DNA from: an uncultured Oscillospiraceae bacterium
GTDB lineage: Bacteria > Bacillota > Clostridia > Oscillospirales > Oscillospiraceae
DNA: 64,000 nt
NCBI GenBank assembly: GCA_910587645.1
Contig: CAJUNA010000006.1
Span: forward strand, 1-64,000
Reading direction: 5' to 3'
The notes beneath the pieces are model-generated. The model searched no databases. It was not told the DNA's origin and was given only the letters and a program-made list of their open reading frames with translations. The position numbers and the translations under genes are program-made. Positions 34,179 through 42,739 of the stretch are shown here, piece by piece (within the stretch, counting starts at the first letter, position 1; the number at the start of each line of letters is the position of its first letter).

Positions 34179-36575
34179 ATGAAATTAAGCAGAAAATGGC
34201 TGGGCGAGTTCGTCACCGTTGACGCCAGCGATAAAGATTTTGCGGAAGCCATGACCCTCTCCGGCTCCAAGGTGGAGACCACCGAGGATCTTGGCGCGGA
34301 AATTCAGAACGTGGTGGTAGGGAAGGTCCTCTCCATGGAGCGGCACCCTAACTCCGACCATATGTGGATTTGCCAGATAGACGTGGGCAAGGACGAGCCG
34401 GTTCAGATTGTCACCGGGGCGCAGAATGTGAAGGTGGGGGACTTGGTTCCCGCCGCCCTGCACAAATCCCTCCTCCCAGGCGGGAAGAAGATCGAGAAGG
34501 GAAAGCTCCGGGGCGAGGCCTCCAATGGAATGCTCTGCTCTTACCTGGAGCTTGGCCTGGACCAGCGGGATTTCCCCGGGGCCTATGAGGACGGCATCTG
34601 GATCCTCTCCGATGACCCGGAACTGACGGGCCTGACCGTAGGCGAAGACATCCGCACCGCCGTGGGCCTGGACGGCCATGTGGTGGAATTTGAGATCACC
34701 CCCAACCGTCCCGACTGCCTGAGCGTCATCGGCCTGGCGCGGGAAGCGTCCGCCACCTTTGACGCGCCCCTGCGCCTCCACACGCCCGAGGTGAAGGGCG
34801 GCGGGGACGGCTGCCTGGTGGAACTGCTGGACGTGGAGACCCCCGACCCGGAGCTTTGCCCCCGGTACACCGCCCGGATGGTCCGGAATGTAAAGATTGC
34901 CCCTTCGCCCAAGTGGATGCGTGAGCGGCTGCGGGAGATGGGCGTACGGCCCATCAATAATATCGTCGATATCACCAACTACGTCATGCTGGAATACGGC
35001 CAGCCTATGCATGCCTTTGACTACCGCTACGTCAAGGGCGGCAAGATCATCGTCCGCCGCGCCCAGGAAGGCGAGGAACTGACTACGCTGGATGGAAACG
35101 TCCGGAAGCTGACACCCAATATGCTGGTTATTGCGGACGAGACCCGGGCCGTAGGCCTGGCGGGCATTATGGGCGGCGAAAACAGCGAGATCGTGGACGA
35201 CACCGTAGATGTGGTCTTCGAGTCCGCCAACTTCGATGGCACCTGCATCCGGAAAACGGCCCTGGCCCTGGGTATGCGTACGGAAGCGTCCGCCAAGTTT
35301 GAGAAGGGCCTTGACCCGCTGAACACCCTGCCCGCTGTCAACCGGGCCTGCGAGCTGGTGGAGCTGCTGGGGGCAGGCGAGGTGCTGGACGGCGTTATTG
35401 ACATTCTCAACCATGTCCCCCAGCCCACCGTTTTGAAACTGGAGCCGGACAAGATCAATGCCCTGCTGGGTACCGGTGTGCCGGAGGAGGAAATGCGGCG
35501 CATCCTGAAAAAGCTGGACTTCGGTGTGGACGGAGAGCATGTCACCGTACCCTCCTGGCGCGGCGATGTACAGCGGATGGCGGACCTGGCGGAGGAGGTG
35601 GCCCGGTTCTACGGCTACAACAACATCCCCTGCACCCTCCAGCGGGGCGAGACCACCCAGGGCGGGTACTCTCCCGTCCAGATGGCGGAGCGGCGGCTGG
35701 GCGCCCTCTGCCGGGCCTGCGGGTACAGCGAGATTATTACCTATTCCTTCATCTCTCCCGCCTGCTACGACAAGATCGGCTGGGCGGAGGACGAGCCGCT
35801 GCGCAATTCACTGAAAATCCTCAACCCCCTGGGGGAGGATACGTCCATCATGCGCACCACCACGCTGCCGTCCATGCTGGACATTCTGGCAAAAAACTAC
35901 AGCTACCGCAACAAAAACGCGCGGTTTTATGAGATCGGCCGCATTTATCTCCCCGGCGGCCCCGATGGGCTGGCCAACGAGCCGCAGATGCTCACCCTGG
36001 GCGCGTACGGAGAGGGATACGGCTTCTTCACCATGAAGGGCGCGGTGGAAGCCCTCCTGCGGGAGCTTCGGATCGAGGATGTAAGCTTCCTGGCCTGCCA
36101 GGACGACCCGTCCTACCACCCGGGCCGCTGCGCGGGGGTGTACGCGGGCGAAAAGCTGCTGGGCGTCATGGGGCAGGTCCACCCCACTGTGGCGGCTAAT
36201 TACGGCGTGGACTGCGAGCTGTACTGCGCGGAACTGAGCTTTGACGCGCTGCTGGACGCCCAAGGCCCCGGCGCGGAGTACCATCCGCTGCCCCGGTTCC
36301 CGGCGGTAAACCGGGATATCGCGGTGGTCTGCAAGGACGAGGTCACCGTGGGCGCCTTGGAAGGCTGCATCCGCAAGGCCGGCGGCAGGCTGCTGCGGGA
36401 GATCGCCCTCTTTGACATCTACAAAGGAAAGGGCATCCCGGAGGACAGCAAGAGCGTAGCCTTCAGCCTGACCCTCCGTGCGGACGACCGGTCCATTACC
36501 GCAGGGGAAGCGGATGAGGAAATCAAAACGGTTCTCGCCGCCCTGGAGAAGGAGCTGGGAGCGGTTCTCAGATAA
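34179..36575 (+). CDS. pheT: Phenylalanyl-tRNA synthetase beta subunit
   Basis: The 798-residue protein has the usual length and order: an EMAP-like tRNA-binding domain (about 40-150), B3/B4 editing domain with NRPDCLSV (about 200-400), B5 domain (about 405-475), a PheRS-like core with ARFYEIGRIY, and a C-terminal ferredoxin-fold anticodon-binding domain (about 705-797, RFPAVNRDIAVV). GGGGGG precedes the ATG. It is cotranscribed with pheS and closed by the strong terminator at 36602. Confidence 0.96.
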   Translation: MKLSRKWLGEFVTVDASDKDFAEAMTLSGSKVETTEDLGAEIQNVVVGKVLSMERHPNSDHMWICQIDVGKDEPVQIVTGAQNVKVGDLVPAALHKSLLPGGKKIEKGKLRGEASNGMLCSYLELGLDQRDFPGAYEDGIWILSDDPELTGLTVGEDIRTAVGLDGHVVEFEITPNRPDCLSVIGLAREASATFDAPLRLHTPEVKGGGDGCLVELLDVETPDPELCPRYTARMVRNVKIAPSPKWMRERLREMGVRPINNIVDITNYVMLEYGQPMHAFDYRYVKGGKIIVRRAQEGEELTTLDGNVRKLTPNMLVIADETRAVGLAGIMGGENSEIVDDTVDVVFESANFDGTCIRKTALALGMRTEASAKFEKGLDPLNTLPAVNRACELVELLGAGEVLDGVIDILNHVPQPTVLKLEPDKINALLGTGVPEEEMRRILKKLDFGVDGEHVTVPSWRGDVQRMADLAEEVARFYGYNNIPCTLQRGETTQGGYSPVQMAERRLGALCRACGYSEIITYSFISPACYDKIGWAEDEPLRNSLKILNPLGEDTSIMRTTTLPSMLDILAKNYSYRNKNARFYEIGRIYLPGGPDGLANEPQMLTLGAYGEGYGFFTMKGAVEALLRELRIEDVSFLACQDDPSYHPGRCAGVYAGEKLLGVMGQVHPTVAANYGVDCELYCAELSFDALLDAQGPGAEYHPLPRFPAVNRDIAVVCKDEVTVGALEGCIRKAGGRLLREIALFDIYKGKGIPEDSKSVAFSLTLRADDRSITAGEADEEIKTVLAALEKELGAVLR

Positions 36576-36601
36576 TTATAGATGGAAATTTTCGGTTAAC
36601 G

Positions 36602-36646
36602 AGCCAGCGCGGCCGCTTTAAGCGGCCGCGCTGGCTTTATTTTTTA
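36602..36646 (+). terminator. Strong terminator of pheST
   Basis: A perfect 16-bp stem (36602-36617 with 36621-36636), 3-nt loop, then TTATTTTTT. Confidence 0.92.
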
Positions 36647-36682
36647 AGGGCGCATGTTCTGCATTTCTTAAGAAAATACTTC

Positions 36683-36711
36683 TTGACAAGATGCACTATG
36701 CGTTGTATAGT
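36683..36711 (+). promoter_or_regulatory. padR promoter with embedded palindrome
   Basis: TTGACA (36683-36688) and TATAGT (36706-36711) are 17 bp apart. ACTAT (36695-36699) and ATAGT (36707-36711) form a palindrome that overlaps the -10 box, as expected for repression by a PadR protein. Confidence 0.75.
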
Positions 36712-36734
36712 ATTGTGTGAAAGGGGGCATGAAC

Positions 36735-37073
36735 GTGATTGATCCTCAACTCAAGCGCGGGCTGTTGGACGTATGTGTGTTGTCCCTGCTGCGGAGGGGG
36801 GATTCTTACGGCTATCAAATCATCAAGGATTTATCCAGCGTGATTGAGATATCGGAATCCACCCTCTATCCCATTCTGCGAAGGCTGGAGGGCGCGGGAT
36901 GCCTGACGGTCTATTCTGTGGAGCATGCCGGGCGGCTGCGGAAATTCTACCGCATCACGCCGGAGGGCGTAGGGAATATCCAGCAATTCTTGGAAAGCTG
37001 GCCGGAGATCCAGCGGGTATATCAGTTGATAAAGGAGTGTGCCGGAGATGACACGAGTACAATTTCTGAATAA
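36735..37073 (+). CDS. PadR-family transcriptional regulator
   Basis: The 112-residue protein starts best at GTG 36735, 7 bases after GGGGG; the ATG two codons earlier touches that site. It contains the PadR winged helix: LLDVCVLSLLRRGDSYGYQI, then STLYPILRRLEGAGCLTVY, then RKFYRITPEG. PadR proteins are dimeric repressors that often sense lipids, drugs or envelope stress. It overlaps the next gene by 26 bp, the standard PadR-DUF1700 arrangement, and probably represses its own promoter at 36683. Confidence 0.9.
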   Translation: MIDPQLKRGLLDVCVLSLLRRGDSYGYQIIKDLSSVIEISESTLYPILRRLEGAGCLTVYSVEHAGRLRKFYRITPEGVGNIQQFLESWPEIQRVYQLIKECAGDDTSTISE

Positions 37074-38373
37074 TTTATATCACCACCTGTACGGCATGAC
37101 ACGGGAACAGGCCGAACAGCACCTGACTTACTACGCGGAAATGCTGGCTGACCGCATGGAGGAGGGTATGAGCGAGGAGGACGCCGTTGCCAGTTTAGAG
37201 GACGTGGAGACCATCGCCCGCCGCATCATGGAGGAGGAGGGCTTGCCCTACACCCCGCCGAACCAGCGGCCCATTACGCCCCTCGCCTACCCCGCCGTCT
37301 CCCGCCTGGGCGGTGGAGACGGCGCCAGGGCCTATCAGCCCCCCAAGCAGGTGAAGTGGTGGAAGGACTGGCGCAGGATCACGCAGATTGCGCTCTGGAC
37401 CATAGCCATTATCGCTGCCATAGGCGCGGTGAACCGCTGGCGGTGGAACCGGAATGTGCGGGACGACCCAACAGAATCCCCCGCATTCGAGACTGCTTCC
37501 AAAGAAGGCTGGGACTTCGGGGAAGCGCCCGTCAATGAGGGCTTTGAGTACTCCGAGGGGGAGAATTACTTTGAAACCAGCGACGTGAAGAATATTGATA
37601 TCGAATGGGCGGCCGGTATGGTCTGGGTGGATAGCTGGAACGGGGATAAAATCTGTATCACCGAATATTCCGAAAACGAGCTGAACGAGCGCACCCGGAT
37701 GAAGATGGGGGTAAACAGCGAGACGCTGAACATCCGCTACCGCCAGGACGGGGTGCTGGGGAATGTGAAGGGTCAGAAGTGGCTTAACATCCTCATCCCC
37801 GATGGAATGCTGGGCGAGATCAATATTACCACCGCTTCCGCAGAGGTACAGGTCTACCGTGTGGAGTTGGACACTTTGCGCATCGCAACCGCCAGCGGGC
37901 CTGTGACAGCCGCTTCCTGCTACACCCAGGCCGCCTATATCCAAACCATCAGCGGGGAAGTCATGTGCAACGAACTGCATGCCAGCCAAGCGGAGGTGTC
38001 CACCACCAGCGGGGATGTTTACGGCGAGTACTACAGCACGAAAACGAACGTCTCCACTGTTTCCGGCGACATCCAGCTAGACTACCTGGAACAGGTGGAG
38101 GAACTCTATCTGAACACCGTCAGCGGCGACGTCTGGGCCAATATGTCCAACACCGCCGCCCGGGCGATTGGCATAGGGAGCATCAGTGGCAATGTAAGCC
38201 TCGCGATGCCCGGCGACAGTGGCTTTACGTTGAATTATGCCACCATTTCCGGCGAGATCAACGTCTCTAACTTTGACGGCGACATACGCGGAAAATCTGG
38301 CTCCTGTGTTTTCAACGGCGGCGGGTGCGAGGTCACCGCAGAAACCACCAGCGGGGATGTAGAAATTTATTGA
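37048..38373 (+). CDS. DUF1700/DUF4097 membrane protein with beta-helix repeats
   Basis: The 441-residue protein starts at ATG 37048, 10 bases after GGAG. Residues 1-70 match the DUF1700 (HAAS) domain (FLNNLYHHLYGMTREQAEQH). A membrane helix follows near 110-130 (ITQIALWTIAIIAAIGAV), then an extracytoplasmic DUF4097 beta-helix with repeated T-(V/I)-SG-(D/E)-(V/I) rungs. The pair with PadR is common in Firmicutes and linked to envelope stress. It is coupled to padR by overlap. Confidence 0.82.
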   Translation: MTRVQFLNNLYHHLYGMTREQAEQHLTYYAEMLADRMEEGMSEEDAVASLEDVETIARRIMEEEGLPYTPPNQRPITPLAYPAVSRLGGGDGARAYQPPKQVKWWKDWRRITQIALWTIAIIAAIGAVNRWRWNRNVRDDPTESPAFETASKEGWDFGEAPVNEGFEYSEGENYFETSDVKNIDIEWAAGMVWVDSWNGDKICITEYSENELNERTRMKMGVNSETLNIRYRQDGVLGNVKGQKWLNILIPDGMLGEINITTASAEVQVYRVELDTLRIATASGPVTAASCYTQAAYIQTISGEVMCNELHASQAEVSTTSGDVYGEYYSTKTNVSTVSGDIQLDYLEQVEELYLNTVSGDVWANMSNTAARAIGIGSISGNVSLAMPGDSGFTLNYATISGEINVSNFDGDIRGKSGSCVFNGGGCEVTAETTSGDVEIY

Positions 38374-38389
38374 CAGAGGGGAGAAAACG

Positions 38390-38770
38390 ATGCGGCGTAT
38401 GGAAAAAGGATATATAGCCACCGGTGTTTTCTTGACATCTGCCCTCCTATTGGGCCTGTGGCTTCTGACCAGTCCGAGACCGGTATGCAGTATGCACCGC
38501 GCCTGTCCCCAGCCGGAAACCAATATCGCCAATGTCTCATTTTCCGGCGAAGCAGGCGGCAGGATAAAATGCGCAATCTCCACCCATGCCGAAAGCGGGA
38601 CAGTGGATTTCTTCCTATATGACGGGAATGGCGCCATAGTCAAGGAATTTGACCGGGCGGATGCCCTGACAATCTGCCTCCCCCTGGCGCAGTCCCAGAC
38701 CTATACATTGGAGGCGGCGTACAAGGATTTTACGGGAACCTTTTCCGCAGCCATATATAAAGTGGATTAA
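38390..38770 (+). CDS. Small exported or membrane-anchored protein
   Basis: The 126-residue protein has an N-terminal hydrophobic segment (GYIATGVFLTSALLLGLWLL) after basic residues, then a small beta-rich domain outside the membrane with no recognised motif. AGGGGAG lies 6 bases before the ATG. It is the third gene of the padR operon, 16 bp after the DUF4097 gene, so it is probably part of the same envelope response. Its function is unknown. Confidence 0.6.
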   Translation: MRRMEKGYIATGVFLTSALLLGLWLLTSPRPVCSMHRACPQPETNIANVSFSGEAGGRIKCAISTHAESGTVDFFLYDGNGAIVKEFDRADALTICLPLAQSQTYTLEAAYKDFTGTFSAAIYKVD

Positions 38771-38853
38771 CCGCAAAATTTCAGATAAGGCTTGCCCATT
38801 GGGGGGCACTTGTGGTACAATCGCCCTGTTATTATGAACGGGAGGTCTATCCT

Positions 38854-39078
38854 ATGAACCCCTTTGACGAGATTGATTTGCAGGACTGCCCCAGTTGCCA
38901 CGGCGCAGGCATGATCGAGGAGGAGGGCGGCTGGTGCTTGTATGTGCAGTGTGTAGATTGTGGCTGCCATACCGCCGAGCTGTCCTATAAAAACGAGGAG
39001 GAGCGGCTGGACGCCGCCCGGAAGGTCGCCAGGAATTGGAACATCGGGAAGGTCATCTACCCCGGCCCCGGCGATTGA
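38854..39078 (+). CDS. Lar-like small zinc-binding protein
   Basis: The chosen start MNPFDEIDLQDCPSCHGAGM (ATG 38854) has GGAGG 8 bases upstream. The 74-residue protein has CPSC and CVDC pairs followed by WNIG, which resembles the Lar/restriction-alleviation type zinc domain (CPFCG...C-x-x-CG...A-x-x-WN). Such proteins occur in phages and genomes, and restriction alleviation has only been shown for the Rac prophage member. It stands alone here, between the padR operon and a bidirectional terminator. The activity is uncertain. Confidence 0.6.
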   Translation: MNPFDEIDLQDCPSCHGAGMIEEEGGWCLYVQCVDCGCHTAELSYKNEEERLDAARKVARNWNIGKVIYPGPGD

Positions 39079-39099
39079 ATGAATCAGCCCAAAACGAAA

Positions 39100-39137
39100 G
39101 CGCCCGGAGGATTTTTCCTCCGGGCGCCGGTTCTTTT
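39100..39137. terminator. Bidirectional terminator between convergent genes
   Basis: GCGCCCGGAGGA (39100-39111) pairs perfectly with TCCTCCGGGCGC (39116-39127), with T-runs on the plus side and As before it. It serves the Lar-like gene and the CdaR-type gene. Confidence 0.88.
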
Positions 39138-40229
39138 TTACGCGTCAATTCCGCGGCTGGTTAAATATTTCTTGACCATCAAGGCGACCTTGAATGTAAT
39201 CGCGTCGTCAAACTCCCGCAAGTCCAGCCCCGTAAGCTTCTTGATTTTTTCCAGCCGGTAAACCAAAGTATTCCGGTGTACGAACAGCTTCCTGGCTGTC
39301 TCAGAGACATTCAAATTATTCTCAAAGAACTTATGGATGGTAAACAGCGTCTCCTGATCCAGGGAATCAATGGGGTTCTTCTTAAAGACCTCCACCAGGA
39401 ACATTTCGCACAGGGTAGTAGGGAGCTGATAGATCAGGCGGCCAATTCCCAGGTTTTCATAGTTGATGATGTATTTTTCCGTGTCGAAAACCTTTCCTAC
39501 CTCAATGGCGATCTGGGCTTCCTTGTAGCTCTTGGCCAAATCCCGCAGGTGCATGGCTATGGTGCCGATACCAACTACCACGCGGCCATCGCTGCCGACC
39601 CGGAGGGCATCCTCCAGCAGGGAAGCTACCCGTTGAACCTCCTTCTCCCCGCCGTTTTCGGGAAGCTGGTGGATCAAGGCTACATCGCTGTCCCCCACGC
39701 TGAGGACAAAATCATTCTGGCGGTCGGGGAAAAGCCCCTGTACCACATCCATCAAGGCCGCGTCGCTGTCCTCCAGCTGGCGCACCAGAAAGACACTGCG
39801 AGGGACTTCCGGGGCTACATGCAGTTCCTTTGCCCGCATGTAGATATCGCTGAGCATGATATTGTCAGAGATGATGTTTTTAATAAACGATCCCCGGTCA
39901 TGCTTCTCCTCATAGTAGTTCTTCGCCCCGTTGAGGGCCACACTGGCCATAGAGCAAACGGTATGGCTGACCTCGTCCTCCCCCATGGTGAATACAGCGT
40001 AATCAAAATGGGAACCCCAGCCGCCCAAGGCGTGAAAGGTCCGCCCGTCGATAGCGGTGACGGAGCCGTCCGCCTGATTGATATGCCCCACATACTCCGG
40101 CCATTTTTTGCCGATGAGACCAAGATCGCTGCAAGAGATCACAGTTCCCTCGCCGTCAATCACACCCACGACACGGTCTGTGGCTTCCTTAATTTGCAGG
40201 ACAACGTTTTGAAAAATTCTTCCTGACAT
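39138..40229 (-). CDS. CdaR/PucR-type transcriptional regulator
   Basis: The 363-residue protein has an N-terminal sensor like the sugar-diacid recognition domain (RIFQNVVLQIKEATDRVVGV), a middle GGDEF-like/CdaR domain, and a C-terminal PucR-type helix-turn-helix (NNLNVSETARKLFVHRNTLV then YRLEKIKKLTGLDLR). GGAGG lies 9 bases before ATG. This family activates carbohydrate, glycerate or purine use genes. No such target genes lie next to it, so its regulon is elsewhere. Confidence 0.85.
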   Translation of the reverse strand: MSGRIFQNVVLQIKEATDRVVGVIDGEGTVISCSDLGLIGKKWPEYVGHINQADGSVTAIDGRTFHALGGWGSHFDYAVFTMGEDEVSHTVCSMASVALNGAKNYYEEKHDRGSFIKNIISDNIMLSDIYMRAKELHVAPEVPRSVFLVRQLEDSDAALMDVVQGLFPDRQNDFVLSVGDSDVALIHQLPENGGEKEVQRVASLLEDALRVGSDGRVVVGIGTIAMHLRDLAKSYKEAQIAIEVGKVFDTEKYIINYENLGIGRLIYQLPTTLCEMFLVEVFKKNPIDSLDQETLFTIHKFFENNLNVSETARKLFVHRNTLVYRLEKIKKLTGLDLREFDDAITFKVALMVKKYLTSRGIDA

Positions 40230-40296
40230 AGCGGTACTCCTCCATCAGCAATGTTTTCCCCTTGGCTCTTTGTGCAATGTGTCGGACTTGCTTTCT

Positions 40297-40325
40297 ATTA
40301 TACCGTGCCTTTCGACACTTTGCAA
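40297..40325 (-). promoter_or_regulatory. Promoter of the CdaR-type gene
   Basis: On the minus strand TTGCAA (40325-40320) and TATAAT (40302-40297) are 17 bp apart, ahead of the ATG at 40229. Confidence 0.7.
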
Positions 40326-40392
40326 GATGTTTTTTCTTTTTTCCACAAAAAAAATCATTCTGTTTTGGCTGATTTGTGAGTTTCCTTGTTTT

Positions 40393-41103
40393 TTACCCAT
40401 TTCCGCCGATTTTTAAAACTTCTTCCGGGGTTAAAAGCCGGTATTCGCCTTTTTTCAAAGAGCTATCTAGTACGAGTGTTCCCATTGAAAGCCGTTTTAA
40501 TTGGCACACTGCCGCGCCCCGGCTGGCAATCATCCGCTTTATTTGGTGAAATTTGCCCTCATGCAATGTGACGAAGGCTTCATCCCCTCTGCCCAAAAGC
40601 TCCAGCCCCGCCGGAAGGCAAACAGTTCCGTCCGCTAGGTTCACACCGGAAGCAAAAGCCTCCTGATCCTCTGGTGTCAGGGGCCGGTCCGTGCGGATAT
40701 AGTAGACCTTGTCCACATGCTTTTTGGGGGAAAGCAGGCGGTGGGCCAAGTCTCCATCGTTGGTCAGCAGAAGCAGCCCCTCGCTGTCCTTGTCCAACCG
40801 CCCCACAGGAAATAGCCCCCGGCGGCGCAGCTCTGGCGGCAGCAGATCCAGCACAGTCTGCTGGCAGGTGTCCTCCGTGGCGGATACCACCCCTTCCGGC
40901 TTGTTGAGCATAACATAGGTGTATTTCTGGAAAGACAGCGGCTTGCCGTCTACCGCCACACAGGCGGAAACGGGATCCGCTTTCTGCTCAGGCGCGGCGG
41001 CGGGGACGCCGTCAACCAGCACCCGGCCTTCCTGGATGAGCTGCTTTGCTTCCCGGCGGGTCCAGCGGCCGGTGGAAGCCAGGAGTTTGTCAATACGATC
41101 CAT
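40393..41103 (-). CDS. rsuA: 16S rRNA pseudouridine synthase (RsuA family)
   Basis: The 236-residue protein starts at ATG 41103 (MDRIDKLLASTGRWTRREAK), with AAGGGA upstream; a longer reading has no such site. An S4 RNA-binding domain (1-60) precedes the RluB/RsuA catalytic domain with GLFPVGRLDKDSEGLLLLTN, where the Asp is catalytic, and HQIKRMIASRG near the end. RsuA makes pseudouridine 516 in 16S rRNA. Assignment to RsuA rather than RluB/E/F is by length and sequence feel. Confidence 0.82.
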   Translation of the reverse strand: MDRIDKLLASTGRWTRREAKQLIQEGRVLVDGVPAAAPEQKADPVSACVAVDGKPLSFQKYTYVMLNKPEGVVSATEDTCQQTVLDLLPPELRRRGLFPVGRLDKDSEGLLLLTNDGDLAHRLLSPKKHVDKVYYIRTDRPLTPEDQEAFASGVNLADGTVCLPAGLELLGRGDEAFVTLHEGKFHQIKRMIASRGAAVCQLKRLSMGTLVLDSSLKKGEYRLLTPEEVLKIGGNG

Positions 41104-41296
41104 GGCAGATGTTCCCTTCTGCGGTGTTTTTGTTAATAATATATCTGATAGGAAGGGAATTTGCAATAGAAAAACCAGAGGAAGGAATTATATAATTTTA
41201 TGTAAGAATTATTGGTGAATTCAGATTATTTCTCTCGAAGTCCTTACATGCCAGAATAGCCCACCCCCGTAATCCTTAAGCATAAAGACAGGAAAA

Positions 41297-41331
41297 GGCG
41301 GAATAGCCCTTGCAATAGTGGCTATTCCGCC
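41297..41331 (-). terminator. Terminator of the 246-aa hypothetical gene
   Basis: GGCGGAATAGCC (41297-41308) pairs with GGCTATTCCGCC (41320-41331), followed on the minus strand by TTTTCC. Stem of 12 bp. Confidence 0.75.
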
Positions 41332-41350
41332 TAATTTATGGATACTGCTT

Positions 41351-42091
41351 TTACTCCACATCCACCAGAAAGCTCTCCGCAGTCAGTGCCCCCATAGCGT
41401 ACAGCGCGGCGGCCAATTGTTCCCTGTCGCAGTTGCATTCCGTCTGCTCTGCCAGCGCGGCAGGCAGGCACAAGGGCAGCCTGCCCCGCCCTACCTCCCC
41501 ACCGGGATAGAGGGTATAGAGGATGGGGTTATCCAGCGCCAAATCGCTGCGCGGCGAAAACAGCACCAGCGCGTCCGCGCGGTTAAGCTGATCCGGCGAT
41601 GGCTCCAGTACCAGGGAGATGCCATATTCCCGCCGCAGGTTCCTGGAGAACAGCTCCGCGTCCCCCTTGACGCTCAGCAGTACATAGCGGTAGTTCAGCG
41701 CCAGGGCCTTGGCGCACTCGGTAACTTCCCGGACAGGCCGGTCGCCGGAGACAGCCACCACCGCCTGGGTCGGCTGGAATCCTCCGGTTTCCAGCCGCCG
41801 CCTTGCCAGGGGCGCGGCGAGGGTTCGCCGCAGCGGCAGGGTATCCACCGGCAGTACGCCCTGGCGGATAAACAGCGCCGTATAGGGGAAGTCCACCGGG
41901 AAAACGGCGGAACGCACCCCTGCTTCCCGGAGCATCCTAGCCCCCTGCCGTGCGCGATAGAGGGCCACAGGCCCATTAAGCCGGGGATGCCGTCTCATTT
42001 CCAGCGTAACAAAATTCCCTCCGGAGAGCTGCCGGTCTCCCAAGGCGGGGCGCTTACCCGCCTCATCGCCATAGATGATATATCCTAGCAT
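41351..42091 (-). CDS. Conserved hypothetical protein (246 aa)
   Basis: The protein begins MLGYIIYGDEAGKRPALGDR with a GGAAGG site upstream. It has a Rossmann-like pattern with VVAVSGDRPVREVTECAKAL and strand-turn-helix units, many Arg residues and no membrane segment. No active site is recognised. It lies upstream of the rsuA gene on the same strand but 250 bp away with its own terminator between them. It may be a clade-specific sporulation-related protein, but I have no evidence for that. Confidence 0.5.
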   Translation of the reverse strand: MLGYIIYGDEAGKRPALGDRQLSGGNFVTLEMRRHPRLNGPVALYRARQGARMLREAGVRSAVFPVDFPYTALFIRQGVLPVDTLPLRRTLAAPLARRRLETGGFQPTQAVVAVSGDRPVREVTECAKALALNYRYVLLSVKGDAELFSRNLRREYGISLVLEPSPDQLNRADALVLFSPRSDLALDNPILYTLYPGGEVGRGRLPLCLPAALAEQTECNCDREQLAAALYAMGALTAESFLVDVE

Positions 42092-42321
42092 TTTTACACC
42101 GCCTTCCGGTGGAGTATATGACCAGACGGGTAAGAATAGTACACGCCCAAGCGCCTAAGACGCGAAAGCGGAGTTATACAGATCAATACCGTTAGACAGC
42201 AGGGCGTTCACATGGATCAGCCCGCCTAGGGACGCCCGTCCCGGATCTTCGATGGGGTTTCCGCTTTCCACCTGCCGCCGGGATCCCAGAAAATTCCTTA
42301 AGAAAAGTTTAACAGTAACTG

Positions 42322-42360
42322 TTGACAAATCGTAACCGTTATGTTACAATTCGGTTACAA
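42322..42360 (+). promoter_or_regulatory. Promoter with GTAAC/GTTAC repeats
   Basis: TTGACA (42322-42327) and TACAAT (42345-42350) are 17 bp apart. GTAAC or GTTAC occurs about five times in 42310-42380, including GTAAC-N6-GTTAC between the boxes, a probable operator. The rest of 42092-42321 shows no gene. Confidence 0.65.
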
Positions 42361-42404
42361 ATATAACAAACCTACTTGTAACAGGAGAGAAAGGAAGTGG
42401 CCGA

Positions 42405-42689
42405 ATGGCAGAACAAACGGAGGGCCTGGTGTACCGCAAGCGTCCCCTGCGCCGGATTGGAAAGACGATCTATTACGGCTCTATGGCGGATACCCATATC
42501 ATCCAGATGCATGTCAAGGAAAGCAAGCAGCAGGATGGCCTGGAGGTCGCGACCAAGGTCTCTGTGGAGCTGCACCAGCGCACTGGTGAGCGGCGGGACC
42601 GCATCGTCAAGCGCAGCGAAAAGGACAGCCTTTACGGCGCCATGGACATTTCCGCCATCTGGCTGGAGCGTGCGCTGGCCGGCAAGTAA
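42405..42689 (+). CDS. Small conserved protein upstream of the P60 hydrolase
   Basis: The 94-residue protein starts with AGGAAG 8 bases before ATG. It reads MAEQTEGLVYRKRPLRRIGK and IYYGSMADTHIIQMHVKESK, is soluble and beta-rich, and has no recognised motif. It is 50 bp upstream of the cell-wall hydrolase gene in the same direction and shares its promoter with the GTTAC repeats. No function is assigned. Confidence 0.55.
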   Translation: MAEQTEGLVYRKRPLRRIGKTIYYGSMADTHIIQMHVKESKQQDGLEVATKVSVELHQRTGERRDRIVKRSEKDSLYGAMDISAIWLERALAGK

Positions 42690-42739
42690 ACAACCGGGGA
42701 ACCGGGCAATACATTACAAAGGATAAGAGGATTTTACGA

